The notes beneath the pieces were generated by a model. That model made no database searches. It saw only the letters and a list, made by a program, of their open reading frames with translations, and was not told where the DNA came from. A stretch of DNA of 64,000 nt. Origin: BRHc4a sp049323755 (GTDB lineage Bacteria; Bacillota; Desulfotomaculia; Desulfotomaculales; Desulfocucumaceae). Positions 56,968-64,000 of this stretch are shown here, piece by piece. The stretch covers positions 124,001-188,000 of the forward strand of contig JBMOPE010000026.1 in the NCBI GenBank assembly GCA_049323755.1. Reading direction: 5' to 3'. The translations under genes were made by a program, and so were the position numbers. Position 1 is the first letter of the stretch; every line of letters begins with the position of its first letter.

Positions 56968-57945
56968 ATGCAGAGAATACTAAGCGGAATGAGGCCCACC
57001 GGCCGGCTTCACATAGGGCACTTGAGTGTACTGGAAAACTGGAGAAATCTCCAGGAGGAATATAACTGCTTTTTTTTCGTGGCTGACTGGCATGCGCTGA
57101 CCACTTCCTTCGACGAAACCGGAGGTTTAAGGCATAATACCCTGGAAATGGTGGCAGACTGGCTTGCCGTGGGGCTGGACCCTGAAAAAAGCGTTATTTT
57201 CAAGCAGTCCGATGTGATAGAGCATGCCGAGCTACACTTGATGCTGTCCATGATTATCCCCCTGAGCTGGCTGGAAAGGGTGCCCACATACAAGGACCAG
57301 GTGCAGCAGTTTAAGGACAAGGGAAAGGACATTATGACTTACGGATTCCTCGGATATCCCCTTCTCCAGGCTGCAGATATACTGATGTACAGGGCTGATG
57401 CCGTTCCCGTGGGTGAAGACCAGCTTCCACACCTTGAATTATGCAGGGAAATCGCACGCAGGTTTAATTTTATGTATAACCCCATCTTCCCCGAGCCAAA
57501 GGCTATTCTTTCAAGGGTCAGTCTTCTGCCGGGTGTCGACAACAGGAAAATGAGCAAAAGCTATTCCAATGACATTGCTATATTCTCAGATAACGACGCT
57601 ATAAAAAAGGCTGTAAACTCTATGATTACCGACCCCGCCCGGATTAAAAAGAATGACCCCGGACATCCCGAAGTGTGTGTGGTTCACAAATACCAAAAAA
57701 TATACCGCCCGGGAGAGCTTGCCGGACTGGAAAGCCAGTGCCGCAGCGGTGAGATTGGTTGTGTGCCGTGTAAGAAGCTGCTAAACGAAAAACTAAGCGA
57801 AATACTCACTCCTCTAAGGGAAAAAAGAATGGAAATAATGGCCCGGAAAGGGTACGTGGAAGAAGTTCTTATGGATGGGGCAGAAAGGGCCAGGAAAGTT
57901 GCCTCCGAAACTATGAGGATGGTAAGAGAGGCAGTGAAAATATAG
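56968..57945 (+). CDS. trpS: Tryptophanyl-tRNA synthetase
   Basis: A 325-residue class I synthetase. SGMRPTGRLHIGHLSVLENW has the HIGH box, GVDNRKMSKSYSNDI the KMSKS loop, and GEDQLPHLELCREIARRFN the tRNA/Trp pocket. ATG 56968 follows GGAAGGG; ATG 56947 is in frame without an SD. No T-box leader was seen in the 41-base gap. A terminator follows the stop. Confidence 0.96.
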   Translation: MQRILSGMRPTGRLHIGHLSVLENWRNLQEEYNCFFFVADWHALTTSFDETGGLRHNTLEMVADWLAVGLDPEKSVIFKQSDVIEHAELHLMLSMIIPLSWLERVPTYKDQVQQFKDKGKDIMTYGFLGYPLLQAADILMYRADAVPVGEDQLPHLELCREIARRFNFMYNPIFPEPKAILSRVSLLPGVDNRKMSKSYSNDIAIFSDNDAIKKAVNSMITDPARIKKNDPGHPEVCVVHKYQKIYRPGELAGLESQCRSGEIGCVPCKKLLNEKLSEILTPLREKRMEIMARKGYVEEVLMDGAERARKVASETMRMVREAVKI

Positions 57946-57978
57946 TTAATTGTGAGCAAAAATATACTCTAAACATTT

Positions 57979-58006
57979 AAACCAGCAAATATGCTGGTTT
58001 TTTTCT
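57979..58006 (+). terminator. Terminator after trpS
   Basis: AAACCAGCA and TGCTGGTTT (57979-58000) with an AATA-type loop, then a T run. Confidence 0.88.
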
Positions 58007-58023
58007 ATATACTGAAATTCGAG

Positions 58024-58052
58024 CCGGTCGGAATTCAGAATTCAGAAGTCAG
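58024..58052. repeat. R3d: GAATTC palindromic repeat
   Basis: CCGGTCGGAATTCAGAATTC then AGAAGTCAG, to the left of R1d. GGATTCTGAAGTGCCGCC (58321) to the right may be its partner. The 514-base gap 57946-58459 holds R3d, R1d, R6b and no gene. Confidence 0.6.
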
Positions 58053-58078
58053 CAAAAAGGCGGCATGAACAACTGCCC

Positions 58079-58316
58079 TGAAAATACTGAATGTCTTCTT
58101 ATGAACCACAGAGGCCACAGATCACAGAGAATTTCCTCTCAGGTTTTATTCTCAGGTCTGAAACCGAAGTAGATTTTAGGAAAATGTACCATTTTTTATA
58201 AAAAATCTCTTAAAGCTTTCAAGCAGGGCTTAAAACCTCTGTGACTCTGTGTTCTCTGTGGCTTTAAAAGGACCCAATTTTCATCCTTATTGGTGGCCGT
58301 TTTATACGGCCCGGGT
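58079..58316. repeat. R1d: CACAGAG inverted-repeat element, extended form
   Basis: Core 58105-58262, between ACCACAGAGGCCACAGAT and CTCTGTGTTCTCTGTGGC. The right flank GGACCCAATTTTCATCCTTA, then TTGGTGGCC and the GGCCGT hairpin, is the reverse complement of the left flank of R1a, nearly base for base. Confidence 0.85.
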
Positions 58317-58335
58317 GTCTGGATTCTGAAGTGCC

Positions 58336-58372
58336 GCCGCTGGAACAGCGACAACGCCCGCAGGGCGTTTTC
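58336..58372. repeat. R6b: AACGCCCGCAGGGCGTT hairpin repeat
   Basis: GCCGCTGGAACAGCGACAAC then GCCCGCAGGGCGTTTTC. It matches R6a at 35251; the CTGGAACAG part is also at 53257. Confidence 0.7.
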
Positions 58373-58459
58373 TAAGTTTAGCCCTCCCCGGAATTCATAT
58401 AAATACTATCAAATGGTAATAAAAATTTTGTATAATTGACGGGAAAGGAGAATAAATAT

Positions 58460-60658
58460 ATGAAATTATCAGAAAATGGGCAAAAAGTGTTTGAGGCTCG
58501 ATATGCGCAAAAAGACGAGTCGGGGAATACGGTGGAAACCTTCAGGCAGGCGGTTGACCGTCTTGCTGGCGCCGCAGCCGGTGCAGAGGGAGCCAGTCAA
58601 AAGCAATGGAAAGAGAAGTTTTCTCATGTAATAGGTAACCTTTTGTTTGTGCCTTCTACTCCGATATGGGCCAACATAGGCAAAACTGACCGGCCCTGGC
58701 AGCCGGGTGCATGTTTTGTCCTGGAGGTGGGTGATAGTCTGGATTCGATGTACCAGACGCTAAAAGAGACTGCAATGGTCTTTAAGTCCGGAGGAGGTGT
58801 GGGCTATAATTTCAGTGATATCAGGCCAAAAGGTTCACTGGTCCAATCCACAAAGGGAAAAGCTTCCGGTGTGGTAGAGTTAATCAAGCTTTACGATGCA
58901 TCATCAAATATGGTGATGCAGGGAGGAGTTCGCAGGGGGGCATCGATGGGGATTCTGAACATCGACCACCCGGAAATAATAGATTTCATCAACTCAAAAC
59001 TTGATGGCTGCCTCACAAATTTCAACCTGTCGGTGGGAGTCAGTGACGCTTTTATTGAGGCTCTTGATAAAGATGAAGAGTGGCAGCTGTCCTACAACGG
59101 CCAGGTTTACAATACTATAATGGCAAGGGAATTGTGGGAACATATAACTAGCGCGGCCTATACCTGCGGTGATCCCGGGATGATCTTTACCGACCGCCTG
59201 CAAGAACATAACCCTGTTCCAGTAAAGTTGCTTAACTGTACCAACCCCTGCGGTGAACAACCTTTAAGTCCCGGCGAGTCCTGTCTTCTTGGCAGCATAA
59301 ACCTGGCCCGGATGATGACAGATGAGGGCATGATTAATTACCAGCTGCTGGATAGCACTGTTAAAACTGCTATCCGATTCCTGGACAACCTGATTGACGT
59401 GGCAGAATACCCGCTGCCCTTTATAGAAAAGGCAACCAGGGCTACCCGCAAGGTGGGACTGGGCTTCACCGGCCTTCATGATGTCCTCATTATGTCCCGG
59501 CTGCCCTATGACTCAAATGAGGGCAGAACACTGGCCGGAGAGATAACGAAAAGGATCCAGCAGTCGGCACATGAAGCCTCAAGAGAGCTGGCTGATGAAA
59601 AAGGCTGTTTTCCAGAGTGGGAAAACAGTGTCTATTATCCAGGAGAAAAACGTAGAAATGCAGCATGTATCACCATAGCCCCAACTGGAAGTGTAACTGC
59701 GATGGCTGGCTGTGAGGGGTATGGTGTAGAACCTATCTTTGCTGTGGCATATACCAAAAAAACAAATGTCGCCGGTGAATTCGAGGTTTTTTCTCCACTA
59801 TTTTTGAATGCCTGCAAAAAACATGGCGTTCCTCAGGAGATATTGTCGGAGGTGGCCAGAACAGGAACATGCCAGGGTATAAATGGTATTCCGGAAGAAA
59901 TAGCAAGGATTTTCAAAGGGGCTCAGGACATAGCCTATGAAGATCACATTCTGATGCAGGCCGAAGTTCAGAAATATGTGGAAAATGCTGTCAGCAAAAC
60001 AATAAATCTTCCTTCCAATGCAACACCTGAAGACATTGACAAGTGCTACAGAATGGCCTATAAACTCGGTCTTAAAGGTATAACGGTGTTCAGGGACGGA
60101 TGCAAAAAGGGCACTGTGCAGGTGGGTAAAGAAAATGAACAGAAATTAGCCAGGCAATTAAAGCGTGGAGAAATACTTCCTCGCCCACTAAGCGCACATG
60201 GCGTTACCCACCGGCTGGATACAGGCTGCGGGAAAATATATCTTACTGTGAATTACCAGACTGACAATGGTGAGATTATGGAAACATTCATTACTACAGG
60301 CTCAGATGGCGGCTGCCTGGTGTATACCGAGGCTACGTCAAGGCTGATCAGCCTGGCTATACGTGGCGGGATAGATGTTGACGAGATAATTGAGCAACTG
60401 ACCGGAACACATTCCTGTCCGGCATATTTAATGGCCAGGGGTAAGGGCAAAGAACTTTCACCCGGTAAATCCTGCGCATCGGCTATAGCCAGGAAACTTG
60501 CTGAAATCAAGGTGGAACTGTCTATCCAGTGCAATGGTGAATCAGGCAGGACGGTTAATGATATAGAAGAATCAATGAAATGCGAGGTCTGCGGGCAAAA
60601 GCTGAGCAGGGCTGAGGGATGCCTGGTATGTAGAAACTGCGGCTTTTCAAAGTGTTAA
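58460..60658 (+). CDS. nrdJ: Adenosylcobalamin-dependent (class II) ribonucleotide reductase
   Basis: A 732-residue NrdJ that makes deoxyribonucleotides under any oxygen condition using B12. FKSGGGVGYNFSDIRPKGS and CTNPCGEQPLSPGESCLLGS hold the active-site residues, and ACITIAPTGSVTAMAGCEGY is a family block. The C-terminal part has a TSCPD-type domain (TGSDGGCLVYTEA) and a zinc ribbon with CEVCGQ and CLVCRNCGFSKC. No N-terminal ATP cone is present, so overall activity control may be lacking. ATG 58460 follows AAAGGAG. No cobalamin riboswitch was seen upstream. Confidence 0.95.
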   Translation: MKLSENGQKVFEARYAQKDESGNTVETFRQAVDRLAGAAAGAEGASQKQWKEKFSHVIGNLLFVPSTPIWANIGKTDRPWQPGACFVLEVGDSLDSMYQTLKETAMVFKSGGGVGYNFSDIRPKGSLVQSTKGKASGVVELIKLYDASSNMVMQGGVRRGASMGILNIDHPEIIDFINSKLDGCLTNFNLSVGVSDAFIEALDKDEEWQLSYNGQVYNTIMARELWEHITSAAYTCGDPGMIFTDRLQEHNPVPVKLLNCTNPCGEQPLSPGESCLLGSINLARMMTDEGMINYQLLDSTVKTAIRFLDNLIDVAEYPLPFIEKATRATRKVGLGFTGLHDVLIMSRLPYDSNEGRTLAGEITKRIQQSAHEASRELADEKGCFPEWENSVYYPGEKRRNAACITIAPTGSVTAMAGCEGYGVEPIFAVAYTKKTNVAGEFEVFSPLFLNACKKHGVPQEILSEVARTGTCQGINGIPEEIARIFKGAQDIAYEDHILMQAEVQKYVENAVSKTINLPSNATPEDIDKCYRMAYKLGLKGITVFRDGCKKGTVQVGKENEQKLARQLKRGEILPRPLSAHGVTHRLDTGCGKIYLTVNYQTDNGEIMETFITTGSDGGCLVYTEATSRLISLAIRGGIDVDEIIEQLTGTHSCPAYLMARGKGKELSPGKSCASAIARKLAEIKVELSIQCNGESGRTVNDIEESMKCEVCGQKLSRAEGCLVCRNCGFSKC

Positions 60659-60679
60659 TACTATAGAAATATATTCATT

Positions 60680-60712
60680 AGGTCACACTCTTTCAGTGTG
60701 GCCTCTTTTTAT
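60680..60712 (+). terminator. Terminator after nrdJ
   Basis: AGGTCACACT (60680-60689) and AGTGTGGCCT (60695-60704) with one G-T pair, then CTTTTTATTC. Confidence 0.82.
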
Positions 60713-60891
60713 TCAATAACACAATCTAAAAACAAATATTGTTTGATACAAAAAAATACTTATATAGAACCTTATTTTGTGTAGATTTGATAAATATTAT
60801 AAAATAATTTATAATTATTTAATCACTATTAATCTTTATTAATCAAATATATAAGAATACCTAAAAGCTGGCAAGATGAGGAGTGACACGG

Positions 60892-61080
60892 ATGTCTGAT
60901 AATAATGAGATCATGACCATTGCTCAGGTAGCAAAATATCTTCAAATAAGTGAGGTAACAACATATCGGCTGGTGCAGGAGGGTAAAATACCTGCTTTTA
61001 AGGTGGGCCGCGGTTGGAGGGTAAAAAGAGAAGACCTCAAGGAATTTATTGAAAAGCAAAAACGTGGTGAAAGGTTTTAA
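60892..61080 (+). CDS. Excisionase-family helix-turn-helix protein
   Basis: A 62-residue MerR-type winged helix (HTH_17, TIGR01764). IMTIAQVAKYLQISEVTTYR contains the recognition helix, and KIPAFKVGRGWRVKREDLKE the wing. Such proteins are often free-standing regulators in Firmicutes and need not come from a phage. ATG 60892 follows GAGGAGTGAC. It starts an AT-rich block, and the next gene begins four bases after its stop. Confidence 0.85.
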   Translation: MSDNNEIMTIAQVAKYLQISEVTTYRLVQEGKIPAFKVGRGWRVKREDLKEFIEKQKRGERF

Positions 61081-61084
61081 CGCG

Positions 61085-61492
61085 ATGGTCAAAAGAAATG
61101 CTTTGAGTATAATGCCTCTGGGAGGGATATCAGAGATTGGCAAAAACATCCTTGCCATGGAGTGCAATGACGACATTATTAGACATGCTTTATCTACTGA
61201 AGGAGTCATAATCGTAATATTGTCAGTAGAAAAGGAAAGCGGCAAACTTTTGGCGGGACCTGAGATTTTAACAAGGGGATTTGTATATATACGTGAAAGC
61301 ATGGAGTTAATTGATAATGCAAAAATGATTATTTCCAAGGAACTGGCAAAGATCAATTCCACAAAATTTAAAAACCACTCGTATGTAAAAGGAGTCATCA
61401 ACAAGTCATTGTCATCGTTCTTATATAAAATAACGGGGCGCAGACCTGTTATTCTCCCTATCATACAGGTATGCTCTGTCACTCCACCGTGA
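61085..61492 (+). pseudogene. Internally deleted ribonuclease J remnant
   Basis: A 135-residue frame joining the first about 30 residues of an RNase J (LSIMPLGGISEIGKNILAME) directly to its last about 100 (AGPEILTRGFVYIRESMELI, then RRPVILPIIQV). The whole metallo-beta-lactamase and beta-CASP core of some 400 residues, including all metal ligands, is missing. The join keeps the frame. ATG 61085 follows AAAGG. It cannot be a nuclease; the C-terminal domain might still fold and bind partners. It is listed as a pseudogene. Confidence 0.82.
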
Positions 61493-61541
61493 TATTATGT
61501 CTCAAACACTGAATGACAGATTATTATGGAGGAGTACTTAT

Positions 61542-62051
61542 ATGGGCAAAAATGCATTATTGTTAATAGATGTTGTAAATCAGTATTTAAATCCGGAAGG
61601 TGATTTATTTATTGGGGATGATTCTTATAGCCTTATTCATAATATTCGTGAGCAACTTCTATTAGCAAATAAATCAAATACACCTGTAATTTATATTACC
61701 AGTGAATATCTTTTAAGTAAAAATGGAGCTAGTATATCCTGCAATAATCAAGACTATATTGATCAGATTGTCAGTGAATTAAAACCTTCTGATGATGTAT
61801 GCTTGATCAAGAAGGGCTTAAGCTGTTTTGATGGAACACATCTTGAATACTTATTGGGGAAAATGAAAGTAGAGAAAGCCATAATTACAGGAGTACGTAC
61901 ACATTCCTCCGTCCTTTTCACGGCATTTGATGCAAAAAGAAGAAGAATGGATGTAACAGTTATCGAGGACTGTGTTGCATCCGAAGAAAGAATGTATCAT
62001 ACCTACGCATTGGCTCTTATGCGTAATTTGCTTGACGTAGAGATTTTTTAG
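61542..62051 (+). CDS. Isochorismatase/cysteine hydrolase family protein lacking the catalytic Cys
   Basis: A 169-residue alpha/beta protein. The Asp (LLLIDVVNQYLNPEGD) and Lys (CLIKKGLSCFDGTHLEYLL) of the Asp-Lys-Cys triad are in place, but the Cys is Ser in ITGVRTHSSVLFTAFDA, where the family reads Th.CV. The C-terminal VIEDCVASEERMYHTYAL is typical. Substrates of this family include isochorismate, nicotinamide and N-carbamoyl compounds. ATG 61542 follows GGAGGAG. The Ser may alter or remove activity. Confidence 0.82.
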   Translation: MGKNALLLIDVVNQYLNPEGDLFIGDDSYSLIHNIREQLLLANKSNTPVIYITSEYLLSKNGASISCNNQDYIDQIVSELKPSDDVCLIKKGLSCFDGTHLEYLLGKMKVEKAIITGVRTHSSVLFTAFDAKRRRMDVTVIEDCVASEERMYHTYALALMRNLLDVEIF

Positions 62052-62064
62052 GGGGAATAGAGGT

Positions 62065-62427
62065 ATGTATAATAAGCTTTATGAACTTGTAAAGGATAAT
62101 CTAAACAGGAGAATAGCTGAACCCCAAGATATTATGCTTTTAAAAGAAATAATCATTGCCCTGAAAGGACTCTTTGTAGAGATTAAAATTAATTCATCTT
62201 CTATGGGACCTTATGGAGATGAAAAAATAATTTCAAGGATAAAAGAGTCAAAATACATGGGCAGACAGGTAAGAATTGCCACAGATATAAGTACTATAAA
62301 GTTCCCTGCGGTGGGAATAATAGTAACTTCGTATGATAAAAATATTATTATAACTATTCCTGACAATGAAGAGTTTGGCTCAAATTTGACAATAAAAATT
62401 AACGAGGATAAAAATACAAAAATATAG
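62065..62427 (+). CDS. Hypothetical protein
   Basis: A 120-residue protein without a recognised family. The first half is helical (LYELVKDNLNRRIAEPQDIM), the second half beta-rich (VGIIVTSYDKNIIITIPDNE). There is no signal peptide, membrane helix or Cys. ATG 62065 follows GGGGGAATAGAGG, 14 bases after the isochorismatase-like gene, with prfC nine bases downstream, so it belongs to the same transcript. Confidence 0.6.
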   Translation: MYNKLYELVKDNLNRRIAEPQDIMLLKEIIIALKGLFVEIKINSSSMGPYGDEKIISRIKESKYMGRQVRIATDISTIKFPAVGIIVTSYDKNIIITIPDNEEFGSNLTIKINEDKNTKI

Positions 62428-62436
62428 GTGCTAATT

Positions 62437-64000
62437 ATGTACAGCAAAACTAATTTTAACGCTCAGATAAGAAACAGAAGAACTTTTGCAATAATATCGC
62501 ACCCAGATGCGGGGAAAACCACACTAACAGAAAAGTTTTTATTGTACGGAGGGGCACTTCGCCTAGCCGGCTCGGTAAAATCACGCAAAGCAAAGCAGTA
62601 TGCCCTGTCAGACTGGATGGAGCTTGAAAAGCAGAGGGGGATTTCTATAACGTCCAGCGTCTTGCAGTTTGAGTACTGCGGCAAAAAGGTAAATATACTT
62701 GACACACCCGGACACCAGGATTTTAGCGAGGACACATACCGCACACTAATTGCTGCGGATAGTGCTGTAATGGTTATTGACGCGGCAAAGGGCGTGGAGG
62801 CTCAAACCAAGAAGCTTTTTCATGTTTGCAGAGACAGGGGCATTCCTATTTTCACCTTTGTAAATAAACTTGACCGTCATGGTAAGGAACCCCTTGAGTT
62901 ACTTGATGAGATTGAGAAAGTTCTGGGAATAAATGCCTATCCCATGAATTGGCCTATAGGTATGGGAAGTGAGTTTAAAGGGATATATGACCGGATTAAT
63001 TCTAGAATAGAGCTATATTCCAGTAAAGGGCACGGGCAGACTATCATCCCCTCCAGGGTCGGAGATTTGACGGACCCTGCGTTTGCAGAGGCAATAAGTG
63101 AGCCTTTATATGAAAAACTTAAGGAAGATATTGAATTACTGGACCTGGCAGGGTTTTGCTACAATACAGATTTAATAGCCCAGGGGAAACTGACACCGGT
63201 ATATTTCGGCAGCGCCCTTACAAACTTTGGGGTGGGCTATTTTTTGGACTCCTTTATTAAGCTTGCCCCTGCACCCGGTGAAAAAACAACTTCAGCCGGG
63301 GTAATAAAGCCTGATTTTGAGGAATTTTCCGGATTTGTTTTTAAAATTCAAGCCAATATGAACCCTGCCCACCGCGACAGAATAGCTTTTGTAAGAATTT
63401 GCACAGGAATTTTCAGGCGTGGCATGGTGGTAAAGCACGTTCCCACAGGAAGGCTTATACGGCTGTCTCAATCAAAGCAGTTTATGGCTCAGGATGGCAT
63501 GATTATAGATGAGGCCTTCCCCGGTGATATTATAGGTCTTTTTGATTCAGGCATTTTTCGCATAGGTGACACACTGACCGAGGCCAGTTGCTTTAATTAT
63601 GAATCCATTCCACAATTCCAGCCTGAATTTTTCGCAAGAGTCCACCTTCGGGACGCTATGAAAAGAAAACAATTTATTAAAGGTATGGAAGAGCTCACAG
63701 AGGAAGGAGCGGTTCAAAAATACCGCCACCCGGATATTGGAATTGAGTCGCCTATAATTGGCGCAGTGGGAGTTTTACAGTTTGACGTGATTAAATACAG
63801 GCTAACCCATGAGTACGGGGTGGATATAGAACTGGAGCAACTTCCATTTACCGTTGCCCGGTGGGTGACGGGGAAAGAAATAAAACCAAAGGATCTTTCC
63901 AGCAGCGACAATTCAGTGGTCATCGATGATAGTGGGAATTATGTTGTGCTATTCAGAAATGAATGGTCCATGAATTGGGAAATAAACAAAAACAAGCATA
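62437..64000 (+). CDS. prfC: Peptide chain release factor 3 (partial, runs off the window)
   Basis: A GTPase that removes RF1/RF2 from the ribosome after termination. The first 521 residues are seen and no stop occurs by base 64000. G1 is ISHPDAGKTTLTEKFLLYGG, G2/G3 lie in KQRGISITSS and LDTPGHQDFSEDTYR, and G4 is FVNKLDRHGKEP. Domain 2 and the RF3-specific domain 3 (QFDVIKYRLTHEYGVD) follow. ATG 62437 follows AGGTG. The total is expected to be about 525-530 residues, so only the end is missing. Confidence 0.96.
   Translation, partial: MYSKTNFNAQIRNRRTFAIISHPDAGKTTLTEKFLLYGGALRLAGSVKSRKAKQYALSDWMELEKQRGISITSSVLQFEYCGKKVNILDTPGHQDFSEDTYRTLIAADSAVMVIDAAKGVEAQTKKLFHVCRDRGIPIFTFVNKLDRHGKEPLELLDEIEKVLGINAYPMNWPIGMGSEFKGIYDRINSRIELYSSKGHGQTIIPSRVGDLTDPAFAEAISEPLYEKLKEDIELLDLAGFCYNTDLIAQGKLTPVYFGSALTNFGVGYFLDSFIKLAPAPGEKTTSAGVIKPDFEEFSGFVFKIQANMNPAHRDRIAFVRICTGIFRRGMVVKHVPTGRLIRLSQSKQFMAQDGMIIDEAFPGDIIGLFDSGIFRIGDTLTEASCFNYESIPQFQPEFFARVHLRDAMKRKQFIKGMEELTEEGAVQKYRHPDIGIESPIIGAVGVLQFDVIKYRLTHEYGVDIELEQLPFTVARWVTGKEIKPKDLSSSDNSVVIDDSGNYVVLFRNEWSMNWEINKNKH

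Noticed and set aside
58019..58460. Cobalamin riboswitch before nrdJ
   Set aside because: The gap is made of repeats R3, R1 and R6; no B12-box GCCACTG context with the needed fold was seen.

Overview
The window is a chromosomal segment of an anaerobic, endospore-forming Firmicute of the Clostridia, most like the Peptococcaceae/Desulfotomaculum-Pelotomaculum group. The main grounds are the sporulation genes (spoIVB, spo0A, spoIIM, dacF, spoIIAA-AB-sigF, spoVAE/AF), the gene order xse-ispA-dxs-tlyA-nadK-mnmM-argR-recN-spoIVB-spo0A, a ferredoxin-dependent 2-oxoacid oxidoreductase, a B12-dependent ribonucleotide reductase and a radical-enzyme activase set. No tRNA, rRNA, CRISPR array, transposase or prophage module was seen. 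The genus is an inference.

Layout. 1-9.7 kb: end of xseA, a radical-SAM gene, xseB, isoprenoid genes (ispA, dxs), RNA-modification genes (tlyA, mnmM), nadK, argR and recN, tightly packed and often translationally coupled with TTG starts. 9.8-12.2 kb: spoIVB and spo0A, each with a plausible sporulation promoter. 12.3-15.9 kb: a four-gene envelope operon (SteA-like, SteB/MctB-like, GT2, MraY/WecA-like GT4). 16-19.4 kb: a P-loop ATPase and korDABC. 19.8-23.8 kb: a PepT-like peptidase, DUF3866, a ComB-like protein and a YdcF-like membrane protein. 24-25.8 kb (minus): a two-gene surface-protein operon behind a cyclic-di-GMP-I riboswitch with its own terminator. 26-36.9 kb: spoIIM, a DUF4227-like gene, a DUF362 ferredoxin protein, xerD, deoB, pdp, an AbfD-like dehydratase, a 42-residue membrane peptide, dacF and spoIIAA-spoIIAB-sigF.

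37-45.5 kb (minus): a complete non-flagellar chemosensory operon (hybrid cheA, cheW, a Cache chemoreceptor, cheB with a degenerate receiver, cheR, a receiver-CheX fusion). It lies between sigF and spoVAE/spoVAF, which are neighbours in Bacillus. 45.8-51.4 kb: dodecin, spoVAEa, spoVAF and a three-gene split dehydratase activase. 51.7-60.7 kb: orphan trpB2, a DHH-CBS-CCA nucleotidyltransferase fusion, an M50 protease, trpS and nrdJ. 60.9-62.4 kb: a small accessory block (HTH protein, an internally deleted RNase J remnant, an isochorismatase-like protein lacking its Cys, an unknown). The window ends inside prfC.

The intergenic spaces carry a rich mosaic of short repeats in at least six families, none with a transposase here: four CACAGAG elements, two GGGGACA palindromes, GAATTC palindromes, heptamer-like AATTCCC runs, CTGTCTC tandem runs, and an AACGCCC hairpin. 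The points most worth following are the riboswitch-controlled surface operon, the chemosensory operon inside the sporulation locus, the spo0A-linked SteA/SteB/glycosyltransferase operon, and the repeat mosaic.
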